Positions 9,951 through 19,628 of a DNA stretch of 51,092 nt are shown here, piece by piece. Below the pieces are notes generated by a model. That model saw only the letters and a program-made list of their open reading frames with translations, was not told the DNA's origin and did no database searches. The translations under genes and the position numbers were made by a program. How positions within the stretch are numbered: the stretch's first letter is position 1; each line of letters opens with the position of its first letter. The stretch is taken from NCBI RefSeq assembly GCF_006980705.1, contig NZ_SBHO01000011.1, forward strand, positions 1-51,092. Reading direction: 5' to 3'. The DNA is from Tepidiphilus olei (GTDB lineage Bacteria; Pseudomonadota; Gammaproteobacteria; Burkholderiales; Rhodocyclaceae).

Positions 9951-10406
9951 ATGAAAGTGCAAAGTCCGGTGTTGGGCGAAGTGAATGTGGCCGAGGACAA
10001 GGTGATCGAGTTCCCCAATGGCCTGCCCGGGTTCGAGTCGTGCCAGCGTTTCATGCTGGCACACGATGAAGAAGGGGGCGCAGGCGAGGATCGTCCCAAG
10101 GTCTTCATCCTGCAGAGTCTGGACGATCCGAACGTGGCTTTTTCCGTGGTGAGCCCCGAGGCCTTGGGGGTGCGCTACGAGATCACGCTCTCCGATGGAG
10201 AAGTGGCGCAACTGCAAATCGGGAAACCCGAGGACGTGGCCTTGGCCGTGATCGTGCGTCGCGCCGATGGAACGGAGGCGAAAACGCCGCAGGATACGGG
10301 CTTGCGGGCGAACTTCATGGGGCCGCTGCTGATCAACACCGCCGCGCGTCGCGGATTGCAAAAGGTGCTCGAGCGGTTTACCTGTGAAATGGTCGTGCGG
10401 GCATAA
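9951..10406 (+). CDS. fliW: Flagellar assembly factor FliW
   Basis: FliW binds flagellin and, in studied species, antagonises the translational repressor CsrA, coupling flagellin export to its synthesis. From ATG 9951 (GAGGAG site, about 8-bp spacing) the protein has 151 residues, the family length. Typical sequences are [13 protein letters not shown], then [13 protein letters not shown] and, later, [18 protein letters not shown]. An earlier ATG overlaps the SPOR gene stop (9912) but would add 13 residues not expected in the family. No csrA or flagellin gene is in the window. Confidence 0.9.
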   Translation: MKVQSPVLGEVNVAEDKVIEFPNGLPGFESCQRFMLAHDEEGGAGEDRPKVFILQSLDDPNVAFSVVSPEALGVRYEITLSDGEVAQLQIGKPEDVALAVIVRRADGTEAKTPQDTGLRANFMGPLLINTAARRGLQKVLERFTCEMVVRA

Positions 10407-10419
10407 GGAGGTCGAGGCC

Positions 10420-10800
10420 ATGCGACGTCACGTCAATACCGACAAGGCCCCGGCAGCGATCGGTACTTATTCCCAGGCAGTCTTCGCCGGCGATACGCTC
10501 TATCTCTCCGGCCAGCTGGGGCTCGACCCGGCCACGATGACGCTGCCGCCGGAATTCGCCGCCCAATGCGAACGGATGTTTTCCAATCTCGCGGCGGTGG
10601 TGGAGGCGGCCGGGGCGAGCCTCGATCAGGTGGTGAAACTCACGGTCTTTCTCACCGATCTGTCCTACTTTGCCACCGTCAACGAGGTGATGGCCCGCCA
10701 TTTCACCGCACCCTATCCGGCGCGCTCGGCGGTGGAGGTGAAAGGCCTGCCGCGCGGGGCGATGGTGGAGGCCGAGGCCGTCGTCTGGCTGGGGGCGTGA
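10420..10800 (+). CDS. ridA: RidA family enamine/imine deaminase
   Basis: Hydrolyses reactive 2-aminoacrylate-type enamines made by PLP enzymes, releasing ammonia and protecting other enzymes. AAGGAGG precedes ATG 10420, giving 126 residues, the standard size for this trimeric YjgF/YER057c fold. The key Arg of the active site is in PARSAVEV, with the downstream Glu in [10 protein letters not shown] and the N-terminal GTYSQAV. It lies 13 bp after fliW and 7 bp before recG. Confidence 0.93.
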   Translation: MRRHVNTDKAPAAIGTYSQAVFAGDTLYLSGQLGLDPATMTLPPEFAAQCERMFSNLAAVVEAAGASLDQVVKLTVFLTDLSYFATVNEVMARHFTAPYPARSAVEVKGLPRGAMVEAEAVVWLGA

Positions 10801-10807
10801 TCCGGCC

Positions 10808-12862
10808 TTGCCCGCGCAAGCGCCTTTTCGTCATCCGTTGGAATCCTGGCCGGGCGTCGGCCCGGCGGTGGCCGCGCGCCTGGTGAAACTCGGGGTGATG
10901 CGCCCCGAGGATCTCCTTTTCCTTCTGCCGCTGCGCTACGAGGACGAGACACGCGTCACGCCTGTGGCGCAGGCGCCAACCGGTTCGTCCGTACTCGTGG
11001 AAGGCCGCATCGTGCGCGTGGAGCGCAAGGAGGGGCCACGGCCGCAGCTCGTCGCGCATCTGGACGATGGCACGGGCTTGCTCACCGGACGCTGGTTGCA
11101 CGTTTATCCCGGTACCGCCAAGCGGCTCGAAGTGGGCAAGCGCATGCGCTGGTTCGGCGAGGTGCGGGTCGGTTTCTTCGGCGAGCGCGAGATGTTCCAC
11201 CCGCGGCTGGTGCCGCTCGAGGCACCGCTGCCCGATCGCCTCACGCCCGTCTATCCGAGTGTGGAGGGCTTGTCGCAGGGGCTGTTGCGCCGTCTGGTGC
11301 GCCGGGCGCTGGAGGTGGTCGCACCCGCCGAGTGGCTCGACGAGGCGCTGCGCGCGCGCGAGCAGCTGCCGCCGCTGCGCGAGGCGCTGGAATGCTTGCA
11401 TGCACCGCCCGCCGGTGCCGATGAACGTCGGCTGGACGCAGCGCGTCGCCGCCTGAAACTGGAGGAATTGGTGGCGCAGCAGGCATCGATGCGTCGGGCG
11501 CGCACGGTGCGACGATCGGCCACGGCGCCCGCTTTGCCCGAAGCGGAAGGGCCGGTGCGGCGGGCGCTGCGCGAGGCGCTGCCTTTCACCCTCACCGCGG
11601 CACAGCGGCGGGTGCTCGCCGAAATCGACGCCGATCTGGGAAAACCTCATCCGATGCACCGTCTGCTCCTGGGCGACGTGGGCAGCGGCAAGACGGTGGT
11701 GGCCGCTTTGGCGCTGGCGCGGGCGCTGGATGGGGGGCATCAGGGGGCGTTGATGGTGCCCACCGAGATCCTCGCCGTCCAGCACGCGCGCAAGCTCGGT
11801 GAGTGGCTCGCTCCGGCCGGGATCGAGGTGGCGCTGCTCACCGCCGCCACCCCGGCCAAGGCGGCGCAGGCGCTGCGCGCTCGGCTCGCCGAAGGGGAAC
11901 CGCTCCTCGTGGTCGGCACGCACGCGCTCATCGAAGAGACGGTGGCGCTGCCGCGTCTAGCGCTCGCGGTGGTCGACGAGCAGCACCGTTTTGGCGTGCG
12001 TCAGCGTTTTGCCTTGCGTGCGAAGGCAGGCGAGGGATTTTCCCCGCATCTGCTGATGATGTCCGCCACGCCCATTCCGCGCACGCTCGCGCTGGCGATC
12101 TACGCCGACCTGGAATTGTCGCTGCTCGACGAGCGCCCGCCGGGGCGCCAGCCGGTACGGACTTTGCTGCTGTCGCAGCGCCGCCGGGAGGAGCTCATCG
12201 AGCGGGTGCGCCGCTGGTGCGCCCAGGGGCGACAGGCCTACTGGGTCTGCCCCTTGATCGAAGAATCGGAAGTGCTGGATCTGCAGGCGGCCACCGAGAC
12301 CTGGCGGGAGCTCGTCGCGGCGATGCCTGAGCTGCGGGTCGGCCTGTTGCACGGTCGACTCAAGAACGAAGAGAAACAGCAGGTCATGGAGCGGTTCATG
12401 GCCGGTGCGCTCGACGTGCTGGTGGCGACCACCGTGATCGAGGTGGGCGTGGACGTGGCCAACGCGAGCCTCATGGTGATCGATCATGCCGAGCGTTTCG
12501 GCCTGGCGCAGCTGCATCAATTGCGCGGCCGGGTTGGGCGCGGCAGCGAGGCGTCTTTTTGCGTGTTGTGCTACGGCGAGCCGCTCTCGACCACGGCGCG
12601 CCAGCGGCTCGCCGCGATCCGTGCCAACGACGACGGTTTTGCGCTCGCGCGCGAGGACCTGCGGTTGCGCGGCCCCGGCGAGTTCGTCGGGCTGCGCCAG
12701 AGTGGCGTGCCCAGCCTGCGTGTGGCCGATCTGGTGGCTGACGAGGATCTCGTGCCCCTGGCGCAGCGGCTCGCCGACGAAGTGCTGGAACGCGATCCGG
12801 CGCTTGCCGAGACGCTCATCCGGCGCTGGGTGCCGGGTGGCGGGGCTTGGCTCCATGCCTGA
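10808..12862 (+). CDS. recG: ATP-dependent DNA helicase RecG
   Basis: Branch-migrates stalled forks and Holliday junctions. The protein is 684 residues from a TTG start (E. coli 693). The N-terminal wedge/OB domain starts at WPGVGPAVAARLVKLGV. The helicase core shows Walker A GDVGSGKT, motif II DEQH (DEQHRFGV), motif III MSATPIPRTLAL, motif V VATTVIEVGVDVANA, and motif VI QLRGRVGRG. TTG 10808 is the only in-frame start near the ridA stop. The next in-frame ATG (MRPEDLL) would remove part of the wedge. The 3' end overlaps ubiC by 8 bp. Confidence 0.95.
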   Translation: MPAQAPFRHPLESWPGVGPAVAARLVKLGVMRPEDLLFLLPLRYEDETRVTPVAQAPTGSSVLVEGRIVRVERKEGPRPQLVAHLDDGTGLLTGRWLHVYPGTAKRLEVGKRMRWFGEVRVGFFGEREMFHPRLVPLEAPLPDRLTPVYPSVEGLSQGLLRRLVRRALEVVAPAEWLDEALRAREQLPPLREALECLHAPPAGADERRLDAARRRLKLEELVAQQASMRRARTVRRSATAPALPEAEGPVRRALREALPFTLTAAQRRVLAEIDADLGKPHPMHRLLLGDVGSGKTVVAALALARALDGGHQGALMVPTEILAVQHARKLGEWLAPAGIEVALLTAATPAKAAQALRARLAEGEPLLVVGTHALIEETVALPRLALAVVDEQHRFGVRQRFALRAKAGEGFSPHLLMMSATPIPRTLALAIYADLELSLLDERPPGRQPVRTLLLSQRRREELIERVRRWCAQGRQAYWVCPLIEESEVLDLQAATETWRELVAAMPELRVGLLHGRLKNEEKQQVMERFMAGALDVLVATTVIEVGVDVANASLMVIDHAERFGLAQLHQLRGRVGRGSEASFCVLCYGEPLSTTARQRLAAIRANDDGFALAREDLRLRGPGEFVGLRQSGVPSLRVADLVADEDLVPLAQRLADEVLERDPALAETLIRRWVPGGGAWLHA

Positions 12863-13415
12863 GGGGGCGCTCTTCTTCGTGCCGCGCTGGCGATCCGGTT
12901 TGCCTGTCGGGGTGCCGCGCCGTCTGCAGCCTTGGCTTGCCGAGCGGGGGTCGCTCACCGCCCGCATCCGGGCGCACTGCCGGGAGTTCGCCGTGCGCCG
13001 CATCTACGAGGGGTGGGGAAGACCTTATCCGGACGAGGCGATCGCCCTGAAGGTACCGAGATGGGAGAGGGTGCGCGTGCGCGAAGTGGCGCTTCTTGCC
13101 GACGGCGTGCCGGTGGTGTTCGCACGCTCGCTGACGGCGTGGCAGGGAGTGCGATACCCGTGGCGTCTGTTGCAGCGCATCGGCAACCGTCCTCTGGGCG
13201 CGGTGCTCTTCGCCGATCCCACGGTACGCCGCGGCACTGTGCAGGCGGTGCGGCTCGATGCGCGCGATCCGCGGTATCATCGCGCATCGGCGCTGTGGCG
13301 GGAAGTACCGCCGGGTTTGTGGGCGCGACGCTCGCTCTTTTGGCGGGAGGGCGTGCCGCTGCTGGTGAGCGAGGTTTTTCTACCGCCGATCGACCTTCTC
13401 ATTACACCGACGTGA
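12855..13415 (+). CDS. ubiC: Chorismate pyruvate-lyase
   Basis: Converts chorismate to 4-hydroxybenzoate and pyruvate, the entry step of ubiquinone synthesis. The 186 residues align by eye with E. coli UbiC across a REVALLADGVPVVFARSL region, then LQRIGNRPLGAVLFADPTV, and finally GVPLLVSEVFLP, which holds the conserved Glu near the C-terminus. The ATG at 12855 overlaps the recG stop. ubiA begins 6 bp later, so the first two ubiquinone steps are made together. Confidence 0.92.
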   Translation: MPEGALFFVPRWRSGLPVGVPRRLQPWLAERGSLTARIRAHCREFAVRRIYEGWGRPYPDEAIALKVPRWERVRVREVALLADGVPVVFARSLTAWQGVRYPWRLLQRIGNRPLGAVLFADPTVRRGTVQAVRLDARDPRYHRASALWREVPPGLWARRSLFWREGVPLLVSEVFLPPIDLLITPT

Positions 13416-13421
13416 CGAGCG

Positions 13422-14297
13422 ATGGAGCCGAATTTCGACTGGAGAGCGCGCCTGCCGCTGTATTGGCGGCTGATCCGGGGGCATCGACCCATCGGCACGC
13501 TGCTGCTGCTGTGGCCGACCCTGATCGCCCTGTGGTGGGCCGCGGGTGGATTTCCGCCGCCGGGGGTCTTCTTCGTCTTCGTGGTGGGTACTTTCCTCAT
13601 GCGTTCGGCCGGTTGCGCCATCAACGACTGGGCCGACCGCGACATCGATCCGCACGTGGCCCGTACGCGCGACCGACCCCTCGCCGCGGGGTTGATTTCA
13701 CCCGATGAGGCGCTCAAGGTCGCCGCCGCGCTCGCGGGGATCGCCTTTCTCCTGGTGCTGCCTCTGGGCTGGAAGGTGGTGGCCTGGTCGGTGCCGGCGC
13801 TCGCCATCGCCGCCACCTATCCCTTCACCAAACGCTTTCTGCCGCTACCTCAGGCTTATCTAGGGGTGGCGTTTTCCTTCGGCATTCCCATGGCCTGGGT
13901 GGCGATTCGCGGCCAGACCGACGCGGTGTGCTGGACGCTCTTTGCCGCCAACTTCTTCTGGACGATCGCCTACGACACCGAATACGCCATGGCCGACCGG
14001 CCCGACGACCTGAAACTGCCGGTCCATTCGTCGGCCATCACCTTCGGGCGCTGGGACGTGTTGGCGGTGTTCCTGTGTTACCTCGCGGCGTTTGCGCTGT
14101 GGGCGCGCGCCGGCATCCTCGCTGGGGCCGGCGCGCCTTTCCTCGTCTCGCTGGTGGTCGCCGCGGGCATCGTCGCCTACCATCTGGAGCTCATCGGCAC
14201 GCGCGAACCCGCACGTTGCTTGAAGGCGTTCTTGCACAACAACTACCTCGGGCTCGTGCTCTTTGCCGGCGTCGTGCTCGACCTGTGGCACGGCTGA
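13422..14297 (+). CDS. ubiA: 4-hydroxybenzoate polyprenyltransferase
   Basis: Integral membrane enzyme that attaches the polyprenyl tail to 4-hydroxybenzoate. 291 residues with about nine hydrophobic segments. The first Asp-rich Mg-diphosphate motif is NDWADRDID, and the second is in DTEYAMADRPDD. RPIGTLLLLWPT and KRFLPLPQAYLGVAFSFG are typical of UbiA. It follows ubiC by 6 bp and precedes pyrF by 13 bp. Confidence 0.95.
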   Translation: MEPNFDWRARLPLYWRLIRGHRPIGTLLLLWPTLIALWWAAGGFPPPGVFFVFVVGTFLMRSAGCAINDWADRDIDPHVARTRDRPLAAGLISPDEALKVAAALAGIAFLLVLPLGWKVVAWSVPALAIAATYPFTKRFLPLPQAYLGVAFSFGIPMAWVAIRGQTDAVCWTLFAANFFWTIAYDTEYAMADRPDDLKLPVHSSAITFGRWDVLAVFLCYLAAFALWARAGILAGAGAPFLVSLVVAAGIVAYHLELIGTREPARCLKAFLHNNYLGLVLFAGVVLDLWHG

Positions 14298-14310
14298 AAG
14301 AGAGAACGAA

Positions 14311-15156
14311 ATGGCGCAAACGACTTTCCTCGAATCGTTACGCGAGCGCTGGCGCGATCCGGCGCGCCTGCTGTGCGTGGGGCTGGATCCGGAGCCGGAA
14401 CGCTTGCCGCGCAGCGTGCGCCGTCTGCCGCTCGCTGAGGGGGTTTGGGTGTTCTGCCGCGAGGTGATCGAGGCGTGCGCGCCTTGCGTGTGCGCCTTCA
14501 AACCGCAGATCGCGCATTTCGCCGCTCTGGGGTTGGAGGGCGTGCTCGAGCGGCTGATCACCCACGTGAAACTGAACCATCCCGACGTTCCGGTCATCCT
14601 GGATGCCAAACGCGGCGACATCGGCTCCACCGCCCGCCACTATGCACGCGAGGCGTTCGAGCGCTATGGGGCCGACGCGGTCACGGTGAATCCCTACTTG
14701 GGCGGAGATTCGCTCGAGCCTTTCTTCGCCTGGCCGGGCAAGGGGGTGTTCGTGCTCTGCCGGACTTCGAATCCGGGCAGCGCCGAGCTGCAGGCCCTGG
14801 AGCTCGCCGGCGGCGAGCGGCTCTTCGAGCGCGTGGCGCGCCTGGCCGCCGGCCCGTGGAATACGAACGGGCAGGCAGGGCTGGTGGTGGGTGCGACCTG
14901 GCCGCAGGAAGTGGCGCAGGTGCGCCGGCTCGCGCCGGGCGTGCCGCTGCTCGTGCCAGGTATCGGTGCGCAGGGCGGAGACTTGGCGGCCACGGTGCGC
15001 GCCGGCTGGTGCCGCCCGGAGTTTCCCGGTCTGATCCTCAATTCCTCGCGCGCCATCCTCTACGCAAGCGAGGGCGAGGATTGGCAGGATGCCGCCGCCG
15101 CCGCGGCGCAGTCGGTGCACGCTGCCGTGCGCGCAGTGCTCGCCGATCGGGCATGA
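14311..15156 (+). CDS. pyrF: Orotidine-5'-phosphate decarboxylase, type 2
   Basis: Last step of UMP synthesis. From ATG 14311 (AAAGAGAG site) it has 281 residues. [13 protein letters not shown] and the catalytic [15 protein letters not shown], then [13 protein letters not shown], place it in the longer mycobacterial-type (type 2) PyrF subgroup, not the about 230-residue E. coli type. It sits between ubiA and ubiD, and its stop overlaps the ubiD start in ATGA. Confidence 0.93.
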   Translation: MAQTTFLESLRERWRDPARLLCVGLDPEPERLPRSVRRLPLAEGVWVFCREVIEACAPCVCAFKPQIAHFAALGLEGVLERLITHVKLNHPDVPVILDAKRGDIGSTARHYAREAFERYGADAVTVNPYLGGDSLEPFFAWPGKGVFVLCRTSNPGSAELQALELAGGERLFERVARLAAGPWNTNGQAGLVVGATWPQEVAQVRRLAPGVPLLVPGIGAQGGDLAATVRAGWCRPEFPGLILNSSRAILYASEGEDWQDAAAAAAQSVHAAVRAVLADRA

Positions 15157-16652
15157 GCGACATGACGTTTGCCGATCTGCGCGAATTCTGCGCTCAGCTC
15201 GAGGCGCTGGGCGAACTAAAGCGGGTGACCGAGCCGGTGGATACGCACCTGGAGCTCACGGCGCTCGCCGATCGCGTCCTGCGGCGTCGAGGCCCGGCGC
15301 TGCTCGTCGAGCGGCCGCACACCCAGGGCCGGGCGCATTCGTTGCCGGCGCTGGCCAATCTCTTCGGTACGCCGCGCCGCGTCTTGCTGGGCATGGGGCA
15401 GGACGTGGGCGAGGACGGTGACTGGCGCGAGCCGCTGCGTGACGTGGGGCGCCTGCTCGCCTATCTGAAAGAACCTGAGCCGCCGCGCGGCTGGCGCGAT
15501 GCCTGGGAGAAGATGCCGGTGCTGCGCCGGGTGCTCGACATGGCGCCCAAGGTCGTTTCGCGCGCGCCGTGCCGCGAAGTGGTGTGGGAAGGGGCGGAGC
15601 TCGATCTCGCTCGGCTGCCCATCCAGCACTGCTGGCCGCAGGATGCGGGTCCGCTCATCACCTGGGGGCTGGTGGTCACCCGCGGGCCGCACAAGAAACG
15701 CCAGAATCTGGGAATCTACCGCCAGCAGGTGATCGGGCGAAACCGGGTGATCATGCGCTGGCTCGCGCATCGCGGCGGGGCGATCGATTACGCCGAACAC
15801 GCCCGGCTGCATCCCGACGAGCCCTTTCCCGTGGCGGTGGTGATCGGCTGCGACCCGGCCACTATCCTTGCCGCGGTCACGCCGGTGCCCGACACCCTTT
15901 CCGAATACCAGTTCGCCGGCTTGCTGCGCGGGGCGAAAACCGAGCTCACCGAGGCCGTGGGGGGCTTGCAGGTGCCGGCGCGCGCCGAGATCGTGCTCGA
16001 AGGGCACATCCATCCCGGCGACACGGCCCTCGAAGGCCCATTCGGCGATCACACGGGGTACTACAACGAGCAGGCGGTCTTCCCCGTGCTCACGCTCGAT
16101 CGCATCACGCTGCGGCGCGAGGCGATCTACCACACCACATACACCGGCAAGCCGCCCGACGAGCCGGCGGTGCTGGGCGTGGCCCTGAACGAAGTCTTCG
16201 TCCCGCTGCTGCAGCGCCAGTATCCGGAAATCGTCGATTTCTACCTGCCGCCGGAGGGTTGCTCCTACCGCATGGCGCTGGTGTCGATCAAAAAGGCCTA
16301 TCCGGGGCACGCCAAGCGCGTGATGTTCGGCATCTGGGGGTTCCTGCGCCAGTTCATGTACACCAAGTTCATCGTGGTGGTGGATGAGGACGTCGACATC
16401 CGTAACTGGCAGGAGGTGATCTGGGCGCTCACCACGCGCGTGGATGCGGCGCGCGACACGCTCATCGCCGAGCACACGCCCATCGACTATCTCGACTTCG
16501 CCTCGCCCGAAGGCGGGCTGGGCAGCAAGATGGGGATCGATGCCACGAACAAGTGGCCCGGCGAGACCCACCGCGAGTGGGGCCGGGCCATCGTCCAAGA
16601 TCCGGAAGTGGAAGCGCGCGCGGCGGCGCTCGTCGAGCGGTTGCTCGGCTGA
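15153..16652 (+). CDS. ubiD: 3-polyprenyl-4-hydroxybenzoate decarboxylase
   Basis: Decarboxylates 3-polyprenyl-4-hydroxybenzoate in ubiquinone synthesis, using prenylated FMN supplied by UbiX (not in the window). 499 residues, as in E. coli (497). The N-terminal region is [18 protein letters not shown]. Cofactor-binding sequence [19 protein letters not shown] and the active-site [13 protein letters not shown] are intact, as is the C-terminal [14 protein letters not shown]. It starts in the ATGA overlap with pyrF and ends the plus-strand run begun at 8798. Confidence 0.95.
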   Translation: MSDMTFADLREFCAQLEALGELKRVTEPVDTHLELTALADRVLRRRGPALLVERPHTQGRAHSLPALANLFGTPRRVLLGMGQDVGEDGDWREPLRDVGRLLAYLKEPEPPRGWRDAWEKMPVLRRVLDMAPKVVSRAPCREVVWEGAELDLARLPIQHCWPQDAGPLITWGLVVTRGPHKKRQNLGIYRQQVIGRNRVIMRWLAHRGGAIDYAEHARLHPDEPFPVAVVIGCDPATILAAVTPVPDTLSEYQFAGLLRGAKTELTEAVGGLQVPARAEIVLEGHIHPGDTALEGPFGDHTGYYNEQAVFPVLTLDRITLRREAIYHTTYTGKPPDEPAVLGVALNEVFVPLLQRQYPEIVDFYLPPEGCSYRMALVSIKKAYPGHAKRVMFGIWGFLRQFMYTKFIVVVDEDVDIRNWQEVIWALTTRVDAARDTLIAEHTPIDYLDFASPEGGLGSKMGIDATNKWPGETHREWGRAIVQDPEVEARAAALVERLLG

Positions 16653-16682
16653 GCGGGTCGCTTTTTCGGTTCCTCCTCAATC

Positions 16683-16700
16683 AAACATATGATTTATACT
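16683..16700 (+). promoter_or_regulatory. Possible promoter and degenerate operator before the acyl-CoA dehydrogenase
   Basis: TATACT (16695-16700) is a good -10 hexamer, but no convincing -35 lies upstream. It is abutted by AAACATATGATT (16683-16694), a degenerate relative of the AAACG-N2-CGTTT palindromes at 7285 and 20625 (7 of 10 fixed positions). The position right at the -10 resembles that of the 7285 site. Confidence 0.35.
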
Positions 16701-16764
16701 GCCAACAGTTTTTGTTGCAGGGCGATCAAGGGGCCGTGTCGCCCAGATTGTTTGGGGAGAAACG

Positions 16765-18570
16765 ATGGACGAAAAATTGATCAGCCGCCGCGATCTCGCG
16801 TTTCAGCTCTACGAAGTACTGAAGGTGGAATCGCTCACACAGCGCCCCCGTTACCAAGAACACGATCGGGGTACTTTCGAGGCGATTCTCGATACGGCGC
16901 AGCAGATCGCCGAGACGCATTTCGCACCGTTCAATCGCAAGGCTGATGAGAACGAGCCCGTGTTTGAAGACGGGCAAGCGCGCACCATCCCCGAGACCAA
17001 AGCGGCGGTCCAAGCGCATGCCGCGGCGGGATTCTTGGTCGCGCACCACGACGCGGCGCTCGGGGGGATGCAACTGCCGGCGGTGGTGGTCAATGCGGCG
17101 ATGGCGCTCTTCAAGGCGGCGAACGTCTCTTTTGCCGCCTATCCGCTCTTGACGCTCGCGGCCGGCAACCTGATTCACCGCTACGGCAGCGAGGAGCAAA
17201 AGAAACGTTTCTTGCCGTTGCTGCTCGACGGTCGCGCGACTGGCACGATGTGTCTGACCGAACCGCACGCTGGTTCTTCCCTGGGAGACTTGCGCACCCG
17301 CGCCGAACCGCAACCGGATGGCACCTATCGCCTGTTCGGCAACAAGATTTTCATCTCCGGCGGCGACCACGACTTCGGCGGCAACATCATCCACCTGGTT
17401 CTCGCGCGCATCAGCGGTGCGCCACCAGGAGTGAAGGGGATCTCGCTCTTCATCGTCCCGAAGTTTTTGGTCGATGAAGCCGGGCGGATGGGAGCGCGCA
17501 ACGACGTCGTACTTGCTGGCCTCTTGCACAAGATGGGCTATCGCGGTACGACCTCCACGGTGCTCACTTTCGGCGACCGGGACGGAGCGGTGGGTTACCT
17601 CGTCGGTGAGCCCCATCAAGGGCTCAAATACATGTTCCACATGATGAACGAGGCGCGCATCGGGGTCGGCATGGGGGCAATCGCGCTTGGCTACACCGGC
17701 TATCTGCACGCGCTCGACTATGCGCGCAACCGTCCGCAAGGGCGACCCCTCGCCAACAAGGATCCGGCAAGCCCTCAGGTTCCCATCATCGAGCACCCCG
17801 ACGTGCGCCGCATGCTACTCGCGCAAAAATCCTACGTCGAAGGTTGCCTCGCGCTCGGTCTGTACGCCGCGCGGCTCGTCGACGACATTCGCACGGGGAA
17901 CGAGGCCGAACGGGCACGGGCTCAGGAGCTCCTCGATCTCCTCACCCCAGTCGTCAAAGCGGGTAGCTCGCAGTTTTGCTTGAAAGCCAACGAATTGGCG
18001 ATTCAGGTATTCGGCGGAGCGGGCTATACGCGCGACTATCCTGTCGAGCAATTCTATCGCGACAACCGCCTCAACCCCATCCATGAAGGGACCGATGGCA
18101 TTCAATCTCTGGATCTTCTGGGGCGAAAGCTGTGGCAAAACGGCAGCGCGGGGCTGAAAGCGCTCTTGAGGGAAGTCGAGACGACACTCCAGGAGGCAGC
18201 GGGGGAAAACGAGCTTGCCGAGCTGGTCGAAGCCCTGCGCGGGGCGCGCGATACGCTCGCTGCCTTGATCATGCGTTTGGGTTCGCTCATGTCCGGCGCC
18301 CAGGCCGAGCAGGTACTGGCCAATTCCTTTCCTTTCTTGGAAGTGTTCTCTCGCTTCGTACTCGCTTGGCAGTGGCTGCGTCAGGCGCTCGTCGCCGTCA
18401 GTGGTCTGCGGCGAGCCGATCTCAGCGAAGACGAAGCGAATTTCTATCGCGGGAAATTGCACGCCGCGCGCTACTTCCTGCGTTGGGAGCTGCCGCAGAT
18501 CGAGCCGCTGTGTCGCCTTTTGGAGCGATGCGATCCGACTTTCCTTTCAATGAAAGACGAATGGTTCTGA
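16765..18570 (+). CDS. Acyl-CoA dehydrogenase with DmdC-type architecture
   Basis: FAD enzyme that makes the 2,3-double bond in an acyl-CoA and passes electrons to ETF. At 601 residues it is longer than classical dehydrogenases. It has the extra N-terminal AcylCoA_DH_N segment (first about 35 residues) and a C-terminal extension after residue about 460, as in DmdC/AcdA-type enzymes. Core signatures are MCLTEPHAGSSLGDLRT (FAD and substrate loop), FGGAGYTRDYPVEQFYRD, and IHEGTDGIQSLDLLGRKL with the likely catalytic Glu in HEGT. The substrate is not predictable. It is first of a three-gene set with two MDR enzymes, just before an uptake system. Confidence 0.93.
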   Translation: MDEKLISRRDLAFQLYEVLKVESLTQRPRYQEHDRGTFEAILDTAQQIAETHFAPFNRKADENEPVFEDGQARTIPETKAAVQAHAAAGFLVAHHDAALGGMQLPAVVVNAAMALFKAANVSFAAYPLLTLAAGNLIHRYGSEEQKKRFLPLLLDGRATGTMCLTEPHAGSSLGDLRTRAEPQPDGTYRLFGNKIFISGGDHDFGGNIIHLVLARISGAPPGVKGISLFIVPKFLVDEAGRMGARNDVVLAGLLHKMGYRGTTSTVLTFGDRDGAVGYLVGEPHQGLKYMFHMMNEARIGVGMGAIALGYTGYLHALDYARNRPQGRPLANKDPASPQVPIIEHPDVRRMLLAQKSYVEGCLALGLYAARLVDDIRTGNEAERARAQELLDLLTPVVKAGSSQFCLKANELAIQVFGGAGYTRDYPVEQFYRDNRLNPIHEGTDGIQSLDLLGRKLWQNGSAGLKALLREVETTLQEAAGENELAELVEALRGARDTLAALIMRLGSLMSGAQAEQVLANSFPFLEVFSRFVLAWQWLRQALVAVSGLRRADLSEDEANFYRGKLHAARYFLRWELPQIEPLCRLLERCDPTFLSMKDEWF

Positions 18571-18594
18571 GTTCACGGAAAACAGAGGGATGTC

Positions 18595-19596
18595 ATGGAA
18601 AACGTACAAGTGAAACTGGTCAAGCGTCCGATCGGCGAGCCCAAGGCGGACGACTTCGCCATCGTCCGCGGGCCAGTGCCCGAGCCGCAAGCGGGACAAG
18701 TGCTCGTCGAGGTTCATTATCTTTCGCTCGACCCAGCGATGCGCGGTTGGATGAACGAGGGTAAATCCTATGTGAAACCCGTCGGCCTGGGTGAGGTGAT
18801 GCGCGCCCTGGGCGTGGGGCGCGTGATCGCTTCCGCCGATCCCCGTTTCACGGTGGGCGATTACGTCTCGGGCACCCTCGGTGTGCAGAAATACGCCGTA
18901 TGCGACGCCTCGGACCTCACCAAGGTCGATCCGAATCTGGCACCCCTTCCCGCCCACCTGCACGTACTCGGCATGACGGGGCTTACCGCCTACTTCGGTT
19001 TGCTGGACGTTGGTCGGCCCCAACCGGGCGAGACCGTCCTCGTGTCGGCCGCGGCGGGGGCCGTCGGTTCGCTCGTGGGGCAGATCGCCAAGCTCAAAGG
19101 ATGCCGCGTCGTCGGCATCGCTGGTGGGGCACAGAAATGCGCTTACGTGCGCGACGAGCTGGGGTTCGACGCGGTGATCGACTACAGGCACGAGGACGTG
19201 GCGCGGGCGATCAAGACGCATTGCCCCAAGGGAGTCGATATTTATTTCGACAACGTCGGCGGCGAAATCTTGGATGCGGCACTCGCCGCTCTGGCCCTGC
19301 GCGGCCGCGTCGTCCTTTGTGGCGCGATCGCGGTCTACAACGCCACCGAAAAACCAGCAGGTCCGAGCAATTACCTCTCCTTGCTGATCAACCGCGGGCG
19401 AATGGAAGGTTTCATCGTGTTCGACTACCGCGAGCGCTATCCCGAAGCGATCGCCGAGCTCGCTACTTGGCTTCGTCAGGGCAAGCTCAAGCACCGGGAA
19501 CACATCGTCAGTGGCATCGAAACTTTCCCCGAACGGCTCTTGATGCTGTTCCGTGGCGAGAATCTCGGCAAACTCGTGCTTCAAGTGATCGAGTGA
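18595..19596 (+). CDS. NADP-dependent MDR oxidoreductase, PTGR/CurA-like
   Basis: A 333-residue zinc-free medium-chain dehydrogenase/reductase of the type that reduces alpha,beta-unsaturated carbonyls with NADPH. DPAMRGWMNEGKSYVKPVGLG is the family N-terminus. The Rossmann motif AAAGAVGSLVGQIAKLKGC follows, and then the segments FDNVGGEILDAAL and NYLSLLINRGRMEGFIV. There are no zinc-binding cysteines. An AGGGA site precedes ATG 18595, 24 bp after the dehydrogenase stop, so co-transcription is likely. Confidence 0.9.
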   Translation: MENVQVKLVKRPIGEPKADDFAIVRGPVPEPQAGQVLVEVHYLSLDPAMRGWMNEGKSYVKPVGLGEVMRALGVGRVIASADPRFTVGDYVSGTLGVQKYAVCDASDLTKVDPNLAPLPAHLHVLGMTGLTAYFGLLDVGRPQPGETVLVSAAAGAVGSLVGQIAKLKGCRVVGIAGGAQKCAYVRDELGFDAVIDYRHEDVARAIKTHCPKGVDIYFDNVGGEILDAALAALALRGRVVLCGAIAVYNATEKPAGPSNYLSLLINRGRMEGFIVFDYRERYPEAIAELATWLRQGKLKHREHIVSGIETFPERLLMLFRGENLGKLVLQVIE

Positions 19597-19628
19597 GTAG
19601 AAAAATCTTCAGTGGAGATGAATAAAAA

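Noticed and set aside
18571-18594. GAGTTCACGGAAAA also found near 35050
   Set aside because: A short match without context similarity; likely coincidence.
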